The position numbers and the translations under genes were made by a program. Shown here piece after piece: positions 43,434 through 50,511 of a stretch of DNA of 64,000 bases (within the stretch, counting starts at the first letter, position 1; each line of letters begins with the position of its first letter). The stretch is taken from the NCBI GenBank assembly GCA_033856275.1, contig JAWVFJ010000049.1, forward strand, positions 19,885 through 83,884. The letters run 5' to 3'. This DNA comes from VRUE01 sp033856275. GTDB taxonomy: Bacteria; Actinomycetota; Thermoleophilia; Solirubrobacterales; 70-9. The notes beneath the pieces were generated by a model, which made no database searches, was not told where the DNA came from, and saw nothing but the letters and a program-made list of their open reading frames with translations.

Positions 43434-44225
43434 GTGGACTCCAAGCGCATCCCAGCCGTGCTCTCGATCGCCGGGTCGGACTCTGGCGGTGGTGCCGGCA
43501 TTCAGGCCGATCTGAAGGCGTTCGCCCGCTGCGGTGTGCACGGGATGACGGCGATCACGGCGATCACCGCGCAGAACACCATCGGTGTGGAGGCGATCGA
43601 AGCAGTTTCGCCGGAGATGATCATCGCCCAGATCGGGGCGGTTGCGGACGACATCGGCGTCGACGCGGTGAAGGTGGGGATGTTGGGCAACGCCGAAACC
43701 ATCGAGGCCGTCGTCGCTGCACTCAGTTTGCTCGTCGACGAGGTCCCGATCGTCGTCGACCCAGTCATGGTCGCCGAGAGCGGCGCCGTGTTGCTCGATC
43801 CCAAGGCGCATGAAGTGCTGGTCACGCGGCTTCTTCCGCTGGCCAGTGTGGTTACGCCGAACATCCCAGAGGCGCGAGTCCTTGCCGGTGCGCAGGAGCG
43901 CGATTCCCAGGAGGACTTGGCCCGCGAGGTACTTGCACTCGGGCCCCATGCGGTCGTCGTCACGGGTGGTCATAGCGAGCGCGCTGTCGATCTGTTCTTC
44001 GATGGCCGCGAGTCGGTGGAGATCGCCGGTGAGCGCCATCCCGAGGGCGCTGCGCACGGCTCCGGTTGCACTCATTCTTCGGCGTTGGCCGCCTTCCTCG
44101 CTCACGGCGAGACACCCCTGGAAGCCACCCGCAGGGCACGGCTGATTGCCTCCTCGGCCGTCGCCGCGGGGCTCCGCGATATCGGCTCTGGCCCTGGTCC
44201 GGTCAATGCCCTCGGCATTCGTTGA
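43434..44225 (+). CDS. thiD: Hydroxymethylpyrimidine/phosphomethylpyrimidine kinase
   Basis: Phosphorylates HMP twice in thiamine synthesis. The 263-aa protein from GTG 43434 (VDSKRIPAVLSIAGSDSGGGAG) shows the ribokinase-fold motifs SIAGSDSGGGAGIQADLKAF, AITAQNT, VVDPVMVAESGAVLL, TPNIPEA and the catalytic HGSGCTHSSALAAFLA. An alternative start at 43416 lies inside dprA. No other thiamine gene and no TPP riboswitch are seen nearby. Confidence 0.94.
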   Translation: MDSKRIPAVLSIAGSDSGGGAGIQADLKAFARCGVHGMTAITAITAQNTIGVEAIEAVSPEMIIAQIGAVADDIGVDAVKVGMLGNAETIEAVVAALSLLVDEVPIVVDPVMVAESGAVLLDPKAHEVLVTRLLPLASVVTPNIPEARVLAGAQERDSQEDLAREVLALGPHAVVVTGGHSERAVDLFFDGRESVEIAGERHPEGAAHGSGCTHSSALAAFLAHGETPLEATRRARLIASSAVAAGLRDIGSGPGPVNALGIR

Positions 44226-44283
44226 AGGTTCTGCGGACCCCAGGGTTCCCACAATGCTTCAAGCCCTGGCTAAGGCTCCTCAG

Positions 44284-44289
44284 TAGATT
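44284..44289 (+). promoter_or_regulatory. -10 hexamer TAGATT before ilvD
   Basis: TAGATT followed by TCGGCC and then ATG at 6 nt. The same string precedes the fakA-like gene. Confidence 0.55.
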
Positions 44290-44295
44290 TCGGCC

Positions 44296-45990
44296 ATGAG
44301 CTCGAACGGCGCCACCACTACAAAGCTTCCCCGTCCCCGCTCCAGTGTCGTCTTCGATGGGCCGGACCGGGCCCATTCGCGCGCCTACATGAAGGGCATC
44401 GGCTTCGACGACGATGCCCTCAGCCGGCCGACGATCGGCATCGCCAACACCTGGACCGAGGCTATGCCCTGCAACTTCCACCTCCGCGGCCTCGCCGAGC
44501 ACGTCAAGGAGGGCGTGCGCGCGGCGGGCGGCACGCCGATGGAGTTCAACACCGTCGCCGTCTCTGACGGGGTGACGATGGGGACGCAAGGGATGAAGGC
44601 CTCGCTGGTCAGCCGCGAGGTGATCGCCGACTCAATCGAGCTGATGGCGCGCGGGTACCAGTTCGATGCCATCATCGCGCTCTGCGCCTGCGACAAGACG
44701 ATCCCGGGTTGCGCGATGGCGCTGGCCCGCCTCGACGTTCCCTCCGTCGTGCTTTACGGCGGCTCGATCGCGCCGGGGCATTGGCACGGCCGCGACGTGA
44801 CGATCCTTGACATCTTCGAGGCGATCGGCGCCCACAACGCCGGCGACATGACCGACGAGGAACTGCACGAACTGGAGGACGTCGCCAGCCCCGGCGCCGG
44901 GGCCTGCGGCGGTCAGTTCACCGCCAACACGATGGCCTGCGCCTTCGAGGCGCTGGGAATCAGCGCCGGCGGCTCGGCGATGGTCCCCGCCGAAAATAGT
45001 GAGAAGGGCACGGTCGCGGAGCGGATCGGCGAGCTGGTCCTAGGGGTCCTCGTCGATGACCTGAGGCCGAGCAAGGTGATCACCCGCGACTCGCTCGAGA
45101 ACGCGATCGCTTGCGTTTGCGCCTCGGGCGGATCGACGAACGCGGTTCTGCACTTGATCGCGCTCGCCAAGGAGCTCGAGATCGAACTGACGATGGCCGA
45201 CTTCGAGCGGATCTCCCGGGCGACGCCACTCTTCGCCGATCTGAAGCCGGGCGGGCGCTTCGTTGCCACTGACCTTTACGCCGCCGGCGGCGTGCCGGTA
45301 ATCCTCAAGCGCTTGGCCGAAGCCGGGAGCCTCCACGAGGACGCGATCACCGTCACCGGCAAGACGATCGGCGAGGTCGCGGCCGAGGCAAGCGAGGCGC
45401 CTGGCCAGGAAGTCGTGCGCCCGCTCGAAGACCCGGTCAAGAGTGAAGGTGGCCTGGCGATCCTCGGCGGCAACCTGGCCCCCGAGGGAGCCGTGGTCAA
45501 GCTCGCCGGCACCGAGCGGACCAAGCAGACCGGGCCCGCCCGGGTTTTCGAGTCCGAAGAGGATTGCTTCCGCGCGGTAAAGGAACAGCGGATCAAAGCC
45601 GGTGACATCGTCGTGATTCGCAACGAGGGCCCCGTGGGGGGCCCCGGCATGCGCGAGATGCTGCAAGTCACCGCCGCGATCGTCGGCGAGGGCCTGGGAG
45701 AGAGCGTCGCCATGGTCACCGACGGGCGCTTCTCCGGTGCCACCCGGGGCCTGATGATCGGCCACGTCGCGCCGGAGGCGGCCAAGGGCGGCCCGATCGC
45801 GGCGATTCGCGAGGGCGATGAGATCACCGTCGACATCGACGGCCGCCGCCTCGACGTAGCCCTTTCAGACGACGAGATCGCCCAGCGCATAGCCGAGTAC
45901 GAGTCCCCGCCATCTCCGTTCGGCAAGGGCGTGATGGCCAAGTACGCGGCGACGGTTTCCTCGGCTTCGGAGGGTGCGGTAACCAGTTAG
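44296..45990 (+). CDS. ilvD: Dihydroxy-acid dehydratase
   Basis: Fe-S dehydratase in isoleucine and valine synthesis. At 564 aa it contains RAYMKGIGFDDDALSRPTIGI, NTWTEAMPCNFHL (first cluster Cys), CACDKTIPGCAMAL, GAGACGGQFTANTMAC (cluster Cys region), CASGGSTNAVLHLIALA and RNEGPVGGPGMREML, all expected. The family A half-element follows directly after its stop. It is alone, without other ilv genes nearby. Confidence 0.97.
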   Translation: MSSNGATTTKLPRPRSSVVFDGPDRAHSRAYMKGIGFDDDALSRPTIGIANTWTEAMPCNFHLRGLAEHVKEGVRAAGGTPMEFNTVAVSDGVTMGTQGMKASLVSREVIADSIELMARGYQFDAIIALCACDKTIPGCAMALARLDVPSVVLYGGSIAPGHWHGRDVTILDIFEAIGAHNAGDMTDEELHELEDVASPGAGACGGQFTANTMACAFEALGISAGGSAMVPAENSEKGTVAERIGELVLGVLVDDLRPSKVITRDSLENAIACVCASGGSTNAVLHLIALAKELEIELTMADFERISRATPLFADLKPGGRFVATDLYAAGGVPVILKRLAEAGSLHEDAITVTGKTIGEVAAEASEAPGQEVVRPLEDPVKSEGGLAILGGNLAPEGAVVKLAGTERTKQTGPARVFESEEDCFRAVKEQRIKAGDIVVIRNEGPVGGPGMREMLQVTAAIVGEGLGESVAMVTDGRFSGATRGLMIGHVAPEAAKGGPIAAIREGDEITVDIDGRRLDVALSDDEIAQRIAEYESPPSPFGKGVMAKYAATVSSASEGAVTS

Positions 45991-46029
45991 CGGGATCGGG
46001 GCAGGGGTTCCGCTTAACTTTTTCGGTGG
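45991..46029 (+). repeat. Family A half-element, copy A4
   Basis: Only the left half is present: GGGGCAGGGGTTCCGCTTAA then ACTTTTTCGGTGG. It resembles the left half of A3 with G/A changes in the arm. The complementary right half is absent; the sequence passes straight into the 3' end of the convergent hydrolase gene. This looks like a truncated element. Confidence 0.75.
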
Positions 46030-46917
46030 TCAGCTGAGGAACTCGTTTAGGAGGGCGTTGAAGCGTGCGGGGCGCTCCATCTGGGGCACGTGTCCCGTGT
46101 GCTCGAAGATCTCCAGGCGGGATTGGGGGATGCGGCGGTGGTAGCTGAGAGCTGCCGCGGCCGAGATGACCCAGTCGTCCATGCCCCAGACGATCATCGT
46201 CGGGATCTGGATCTCTTCGAGGCGGTCACGGGCGTCGTATTCGATCACCGCGTCGAGGGCGTCGGCGAAGCCGGGGCAAGGGACACCCGATGCCATCTGC
46301 TCCCAGAGCAGCTCCTTGCTCAGGCGGTCGGGATAGCGGATGACGAAACGGAACATCAGCCAGCGGGCACGGGGATGGGTGACGAAGAAGCGGGCGGCCG
46401 CGCCAAAGGGACGGCCGAAGGTGTTCCAAGCCTGTGAGGTGGCCTTGCCGCGCTGGTGCGGCAGCCAGGTATTGATGAACCCTGCCGCGGAGACGAGGAC
46501 CAGGCGGTTGAACCTACTCGGCTCGCTCAGCACGGCCTCGGCGGCGACCAGGCCGCCCATCGAGTTGCCGACCAGGGTCGCGTTTCCGTCAATCCCGAGC
46601 TTCTCGCAGAAGTCGTGCAGCAGCCGGCCGTAGGCGGGCATGTCGATCGGCCAGGTCGGCATCGGGCTGCAGCCAAAGCCCGGCAGGTCGAGGGCGATTG
46701 CGCGATGGCCCCGGCTGAAGTAGGGCAGGTTTTCGAGCCAGTTCTGCCAGGACCCCGAGATGCCGTGGACGAAGACGATCGTTGGTCCCTCGCCGATTTC
46801 CACGTAGTTGACGAGGCCACCGGGTAGTTCGACGCTCCGCAGGTGTGGGCGCCAGTCGACTTTCAGCCACTCGGGATCGGGATTGCCGTAGTCGTCAGGC
46901 ATAGCCCATACGTTCAA
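46030..46917 (-). CDS. Alpha/beta-fold hydrolase
   Basis: A 295-aa serine hydrolase of unknown substrate. The oxyanion region is VFVHGISGSWQNW (about residue 50), the nucleophile elbow is GNSMGG (about 117), the acid is the Asp of IVWGMDDWVI, and the catalytic His is in EHTGHVPQMERP. A helical lid with ARWLMFRFVIRYPDRLSKELLWEQM lies between. The start is ATG 46917 (MNVWAMPDDYG) or ATG 46902. It overlaps the end of the cyclo-ligase gene by about 20 nt, so it is likely co-transcribed with it. Confidence 0.9.
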   Translation of the reverse strand: MNVWAMPDDYGNPDPEWLKVDWRPHLRSVELPGGLVNYVEIGEGPTIVFVHGISGSWQNWLENLPYFSRGHRAIALDLPGFGCSPMPTWPIDMPAYGRLLHDFCEKLGIDGNATLVGNSMGGLVAAEAVLSEPSRFNRLVLVSAAGFINTWLPHQRGKATSQAWNTFGRPFGAAARFFVTHPRARWLMFRFVIRYPDRLSKELLWEQMASGVPCPGFADALDAVIEYDARDRLEEIQIPTMIVWGMDDWVISAAAALSYHRRIPQSRLEIFEHTGHVPQMERPARFNALLNEFLS

Positions 46918-47617
46918 GTATGGGTATCTCTCTTATCTGCGGAGGCTGCAGATGGTCCCAGAGGATTCCGCGCGGACGCTCGTACTGACGCTCGAGCTCG
47001 ATCACCGCGCGGGGGGTAGCGATCACGTCGACCGGCAAATCGTGGGCGGTCATCATCAAATGGCGGCGCAGCACCTGGGTGGGGTGGACGGTCGTCGCAA
47101 CCGTCGTGTGGCCGTCGATCTTGCCGGCATCGATCAGGACGCCGTACTCGAGGTCCGAGTAGCCCCCGCCCTTGCCGACCCGAGCACCGCTGAGGTTGAC
47201 CGCAACCGAACCACAGAGGACGAAGTCGATCTCGGGCAACTCATCGAGGGCGACAACGCGACCGTGTTTGAGCGCACCCTTGATCGTCGCCGCCTCTTTG
47301 ACCGCGCGTTTGGAGAGCTTCTTCGGATCGAGCACCCGGAAAGGATGGGGGTCGCGCAGTCGTGGCACCGCCATGATCACAATCTTGCCCTCCTCGAGGG
47401 CGATCCGACGAGCGTAGGTCTGCGGCGAGTCGGGATTTGCCTTGATCACTCGGGCGCGCTTCCAAAGCCGCTGCCCCGCGAGCTTCTCCGCCGCCAGCTT
47501 CGCGCCGGCAAAGTTGGGGATGCGCCCCTCGGCCCCCGGGAAGCGCGCGACGCCCTCGCGATCCATCGCCTTCCAGACTTCCTTGCGCACGGTGTCCTTG
47601 CTGGCCTTCGGCGGCAC
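46895..47617 (-). CDS. 5-formyltetrahydrofolate cyclo-ligase family protein (MTHFSD-like)
   Basis: A 240-aa member of the 5-formyl-THF cyclo-ligase family, in the branch also seen in actinobacteria and archaea. Motifs are DTVRKEVWKAMDREGVARFPG, ALEEGKIVIMAVPRLRDPHPF and the conserved VNLSGARVGKGGGYSDLEYG, with TTVHPTQVL. The enzyme would convert 5-formyl-THF to methenyl-THF with ATP; family assignment is strong, exact activity inferred. It is divergent from the L,D-transpeptidase. Confidence 0.9.
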   Translation of the reverse strand: MPPKASKDTVRKEVWKAMDREGVARFPGAEGRIPNFAGAKLAAEKLAGQRLWKRARVIKANPDSPQTYARRIALEEGKIVIMAVPRLRDPHPFRVLDPKKLSKRAVKEAATIKGALKHGRVVALDELPEIDFVLCGSVAVNLSGARVGKGGGYSDLEYGVLIDAGKIDGHTTVATTVHPTQVLRRHLMMTAHDLPVDVIATPRAVIELERQYERPRGILWDHLQPPQIREIPILERMGYA

Positions 47618-47675
47618 CGGTGAAACATATCCGCCGTGACCTTCGAAACTCGGCCGGCCCGTCGGCGCACGGTCG

Positions 47676-47681
47676 TAGGAT
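47676..47681 (+). promoter_or_regulatory. -10 hexamer TAGGAT before the L,D-transpeptidase
   Basis: TAnnnT hexamer 9 nt before ATG 47691. Confidence 0.4.
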
Positions 47682-47690
47682 TTACAAGCA

Positions 47691-48728
47691 ATGGGTCGTC
47701 GGACGCAGATCGCGATCGTTGCTTCGGTGGCATTGCTGCTCGTCCTCGTCGGCGTCGGCTACGCCTACGACAGCTCGCAGAAGGACAAGATCGCCGACGG
47801 TGTCACGATCGGCGGCGTCGACGTCGGTGGTATGGACGAAGCCGAAGCGAAGCGAGAAATACAGCGTCAGCTGCTCGGCCCACTGCGCCATCCGCTGCGC
47901 GTCGGCTACGAAGGCAAAAGCTGGGAGCTGCCGAGCAAGAGCCTCAAGGTGCACGCAGACGTCGACGCGGCGGTCGAAACAGCCATAGCCGAAACCCGCA
48001 ACGGGGGTTTGCCGGGCCGCCTGGTCCGCTACGTCACCGGCGGCAACCTCGACAAGCAGATCACCGCCGACGTTACCTATTCGCAGCGGGCGATCAACCG
48101 CTTTGTACGCCATGTCGCCAACGAAGTCGGTCGCGAAGCGCGGGACGCCACGGTCGAACCCAGCGCCGACTCGCTCGAAGTGGTCTCCGCCAAGAACGGC
48201 CGAAAGCTGCGTGACCACCTACTCACCCACCAGCTGGATGCGGCGGTGCTCAACGCCAACGCCGATCACACCATCGCCGCCCGCACCCACTACACGAAGC
48301 CGGAGGTGACGACGGCGGAAGTCGCGTCCGCGTACCCGTCCTATCTCACCCTCGATCGCTCTACCTTCACCCTGCGGCTCTGGAAGGACCTGAAGCTGGC
48401 GAAAACGTACACGGTGGCAGTCGGCCAGGAAGGCCTCGAAACCCCCGAAGGGCTGTACCACATCGAAGAAAAGCAGGTGAACCCTTCCTGGCACGTTCCT
48501 AACTCGGCCTGGGCGGGGGATCTGGCTGGACAGGTGATTCCGCCGGGCCCCGAAGATCCGATCAAGGCGCGCTGGATGGCGATCTTCGAAGGCGCCGGCA
48601 TCCACGGCACCGAAGAGGTCGAATCGCTTGGCTCCGCCGCCTCGCACGGCTGCGTGCGAATGTCGATTCCCGACGTGATCGAGCTGTATCCACAGGTGGA
48701 AGTGGGAACCCCGATCTTCATTGGCTAA
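47691..48728 (+). CDS. L,D-transpeptidase (YkuD) with N-terminal anchor
   Basis: Peptidoglycan cross-linking enzyme. The 345-aa protein has an N-terminal membrane anchor (RRTQIAIVASVALLLVLVGV), then a domain resembling the VanW-associated/peptidoglycan-binding module (VTIGGVDVGGMDEAEAKREI, VTYSQRAINRFV). The YkuD catalytic domain starts near 215 (YLTLDRSTFTLRLWKDLKLAKTY) and ends with IHGTEEVESLGSAASHGCVRM, with catalytic His and Cys. It acts outside the membrane. It overlaps possible upstream starts of the Xer recombinase gene. Confidence 0.92.
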   Translation: MGRRTQIAIVASVALLLVLVGVGYAYDSSQKDKIADGVTIGGVDVGGMDEAEAKREIQRQLLGPLRHPLRVGYEGKSWELPSKSLKVHADVDAAVETAIAETRNGGLPGRLVRYVTGGNLDKQITADVTYSQRAINRFVRHVANEVGREARDATVEPSADSLEVVSAKNGRKLRDHLLTHQLDAAVLNANADHTIAARTHYTKPEVTTAEVASAYPSYLTLDRSTFTLRLWKDLKLAKTYTVAVGQEGLETPEGLYHIEEKQVNPSWHVPNSAWAGDLAGQVIPPGPEDPIKARWMAIFEGAGIHGTEEVESLGSAASHGCVRMSIPDVIELYPQVEVGTPIFIG

Positions 48729-48762
48729 AGGCGCGCCGCGATGCGCGGCGAATCTCATCCCG

Positions 48763-49644
48763 ATGAACTGGGACGAGGCCCTCGCCACCTACGATCGTGA
48801 CCTGCGAGCGCGAAACGCCGCCGAGCGCACGCGCCGCGCATACGGGGTCGACCTCGGGCAGTTCGTCGAGTGGGCCGGGGAGCGAGCGCCTGGCGACGTT
48901 CGCCATCGCGACGTGCGTCGCTACGCGGCGGGACTCTCTTCGGAGGGCGCTGCTCCGGCGACAGTCGCCCGCAAGCTGGCGGCGATACGCGGTCTCTTCG
49001 ACTTCCTCGTTCGCACCGAACGTGTCGGCCAGAACCCCGCCGATCTAGTCTCCAGTCCGAAGCGGGAAGAGAAGCTGCCGCGGGTTCTCTCAGCCGAGCA
49101 GGTGCGGCAGCTACTCGAGCGGATCCCGGCGCGCACGCCGCTGGAGCTACGCGACCGGGCGATGCTCGAGCTTGCTTACTCTTGCGGGCTGCGCTGCGAG
49201 GAGATCGTCAACCTCGACCTCGGCGCGCTCGACTTCGAGACCGAGCAGCTGCGTGTGCTTGGCAAGGGTTCAAAGGAACGGCTGTTGCCGGTTGGAGAGC
49301 CCGCCCAGCGGGCGCTGCAGCGCTACAGCGAGCGGGGGCGACACGCCTTGGCCGGGGATCCGCGCGAGCGGGCCCTCTTCCTCTCCAAGAGCGGCCGCCG
49401 GCTCTCCAATTCGGACATCACCCGCCGGCTTGGGCTCTGGGTTCGCGAGGCCGCGCTTGCCGCCGGGGTCTCGCCGCACTCGCTGCGGCACAGCTTCGCC
49501 ACGCACCTGCTCGAGGGCGGGGCCGACCTGCGCACGATCCAGGAGTTGCTCGGCCACGCGTCGATCTCGACCACACAGGTCTACACTCGGGTCGATGCGG
49601 CTCGCCTCCGTGACGCGTATGCGGCCACCCACCCGCGCGCATGA
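48763..49644 (+). CDS. Tyrosine recombinase (XerC/XerD type)
   Basis: Resolves chromosome dimers; the housekeeping position before the sigma factor argues against a phage integrase. The 293-aa protein from ATG 48763 has the SAM-like core-binding domain (DEALATYDRDLRARNAAERTRRAYGVDL) and all catalytic residues: Arg in GLRCEEI, Lys in GKGSKERLLP, HSLRHSFATHLLEGG (His-x-x-Arg), the His in LGHASISTTQVYTRV and its Tyr. A TTG at 48721 would extend it over the transpeptidase stop. C and D types cannot be told apart here. Confidence 0.93.
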   Translation: MNWDEALATYDRDLRARNAAERTRRAYGVDLGQFVEWAGERAPGDVRHRDVRRYAAGLSSEGAAPATVARKLAAIRGLFDFLVRTERVGQNPADLVSSPKREEKLPRVLSAEQVRQLLERIPARTPLELRDRAMLELAYSCGLRCEEIVNLDLGALDFETEQLRVLGKGSKERLLPVGEPAQRALQRYSERGRHALAGDPRERALFLSKSGRRLSNSDITRRLGLWVREAALAAGVSPHSLRHSFATHLLEGGADLRTIQELLGHASISTTQVYTRVDAARLRDAYAATHPRA

Positions 49645-49668
49645 GCAGCAATAACTTGTCAGCGACCT

Positions 49669-49674
49669 TAGGAT
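49669..49674 (+). promoter_or_regulatory. -10 hexamer TAGGAT before the sigma factor gene
   Basis: TAGGAT lies 13 nt before ATG 49688, leaving room for a very short leader with GGGAG. Confidence 0.4.
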
Positions 49675-49687
49675 TCAGCGGGAGTAG

Positions 49688-50461
49688 ATGGAAACTGGCG
49701 TAAAAGAGGTGGAGCTGCGCGACCTTTGGCGCCGCTACAAGGAGGAAGGCGACGCCGGCGCGCGCGAGCGTCTTGTCGTGGCCTACTCGCCGATGGTCAA
49801 GTTTGTCGCTGGCCGGCTCGGCGCCGGCCTACCCTCGCACGTCGACGACGCTGACCTGATCTCTTACGGACTGATGGGCCTGATCGGCGCGATCGAGCGT
49901 TTTGAGCCCGAGCGGGGGATCAAGTTCGAGACCTTCGCGATGACTCGCATCCGCGGCGCGATCATCGACGAGCTGCGCTCGCTGGACTGGGTGCCGCGCT
50001 CGGTCCGCTCCCGTGCCCGCGAAATCGAGGCGGCCCAAGCCAAGCTCGAGCACGAGCTGCAGCGGGCCCCCAGCGAGGCCGAGCTCGCCGCCCGTCTCGG
50101 CGTCACCGAGGACGAACTACAGATCTCGCTGCTGGAGATCGCCAACTCCTCTGTCTATGCCCTCGATGAGCTTTGGACCGTCTCCGACTCCTCCGGCGAC
50201 CAGGTCTCGCTGCTCGACACGATCTCCGATCCACGCGCCGAGGACCCGCAGGAGTCCCTGGCCAGCAGCGAGGTCAAGGACCGGCTCACCGAGGCGATCT
50301 CCTCCCTGCCCGAGCGCGAGCAGCTCGTCGTCGCCCTCTACTACTACGAGAACCTCACCCTGCGCGAGATCGGCGAGGTCCTCGGCGTCACCGAGTCGCG
50401 CGTCTCACAGCTGCACACCAAGGCCGTGATGCGCCTGAAGTCCGGTCTCCAGGCCGCCTGA
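49688..50461 (+). CDS. RNA polymerase sigma factor, WhiG/FliA (sigma-28) family
   Basis: A 257-aa sigma factor with regions 2, 3 and 4. Region 2 reads DADLISYGLMGLIGAIERFEPERGIKFETFAMTRIRGAIIDELRSLDWVPRSVR, characteristic of WhiG/FliA. Region 3 carries LEHELQRAPSEAELAARLGVTEDEL. Region 4 is SLPEREQLVVALYYYENLTLREIGEVLGVTESRVSQLHTKA. In actinobacteria this family directs motility or sporulation genes; no flagellar gene and no anti-sigma factor are near. It follows the xer gene. Confidence 0.94.
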   Translation: METGVKEVELRDLWRRYKEEGDAGARERLVVAYSPMVKFVAGRLGAGLPSHVDDADLISYGLMGLIGAIERFEPERGIKFETFAMTRIRGAIIDELRSLDWVPRSVRSRAREIEAAQAKLEHELQRAPSEAELAARLGVTEDELQISLLEIANSSVYALDELWTVSDSSGDQVSLLDTISDPRAEDPQESLASSEVKDRLTEAISSLPEREQLVVALYYYENLTLREIGEVLGVTESRVSQLHTKAVMRLKSGLQAA

Positions 50462-50476
50462 CCGTACTTAACCCGG

Positions 50477-50504
50477 TTGAGTTATGCCGCTCGGCGTGTA
50501 CCTT
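50477..50504 (+). promoter_or_regulatory. Promoter of the EF-G-like gene (TTGAGT-16-TACCTT)
   Basis: A -35-like TTGAGT (50477-50482) and a -10 TACCTT (50499-50504) at 16-bp spacing. The GTG start follows 7 nt later, so the transcript would be leaderless. This is the clearest two-box promoter in the window. Confidence 0.55.
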
Positions 50505-50511
50505 CAAAAGC

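Noticed and set aside
44226..44295. Possible riboswitch or attenuator before ilvD
   Set aside because: Only 70 nt, no leader peptide rich in Ile, Val or Leu, and the -10 hexamer lies at the ATG, so there is no transcribed leader to act.
48763..49644. Xer recombinase as integrase of the tRNA-Gly island
   Set aside because: It lies 5 kb outside the putative attachment sites, in a conserved core position before the sigma gene, and resembles XerC/D.
50173..50511. N-terminal extension of the EF-G-like frame into the sigma gene
   Set aside because: Arg/Pro-rich shadow of the sigma factor. The GTG at 50512 has a promoter and gives a normal EF-G start.
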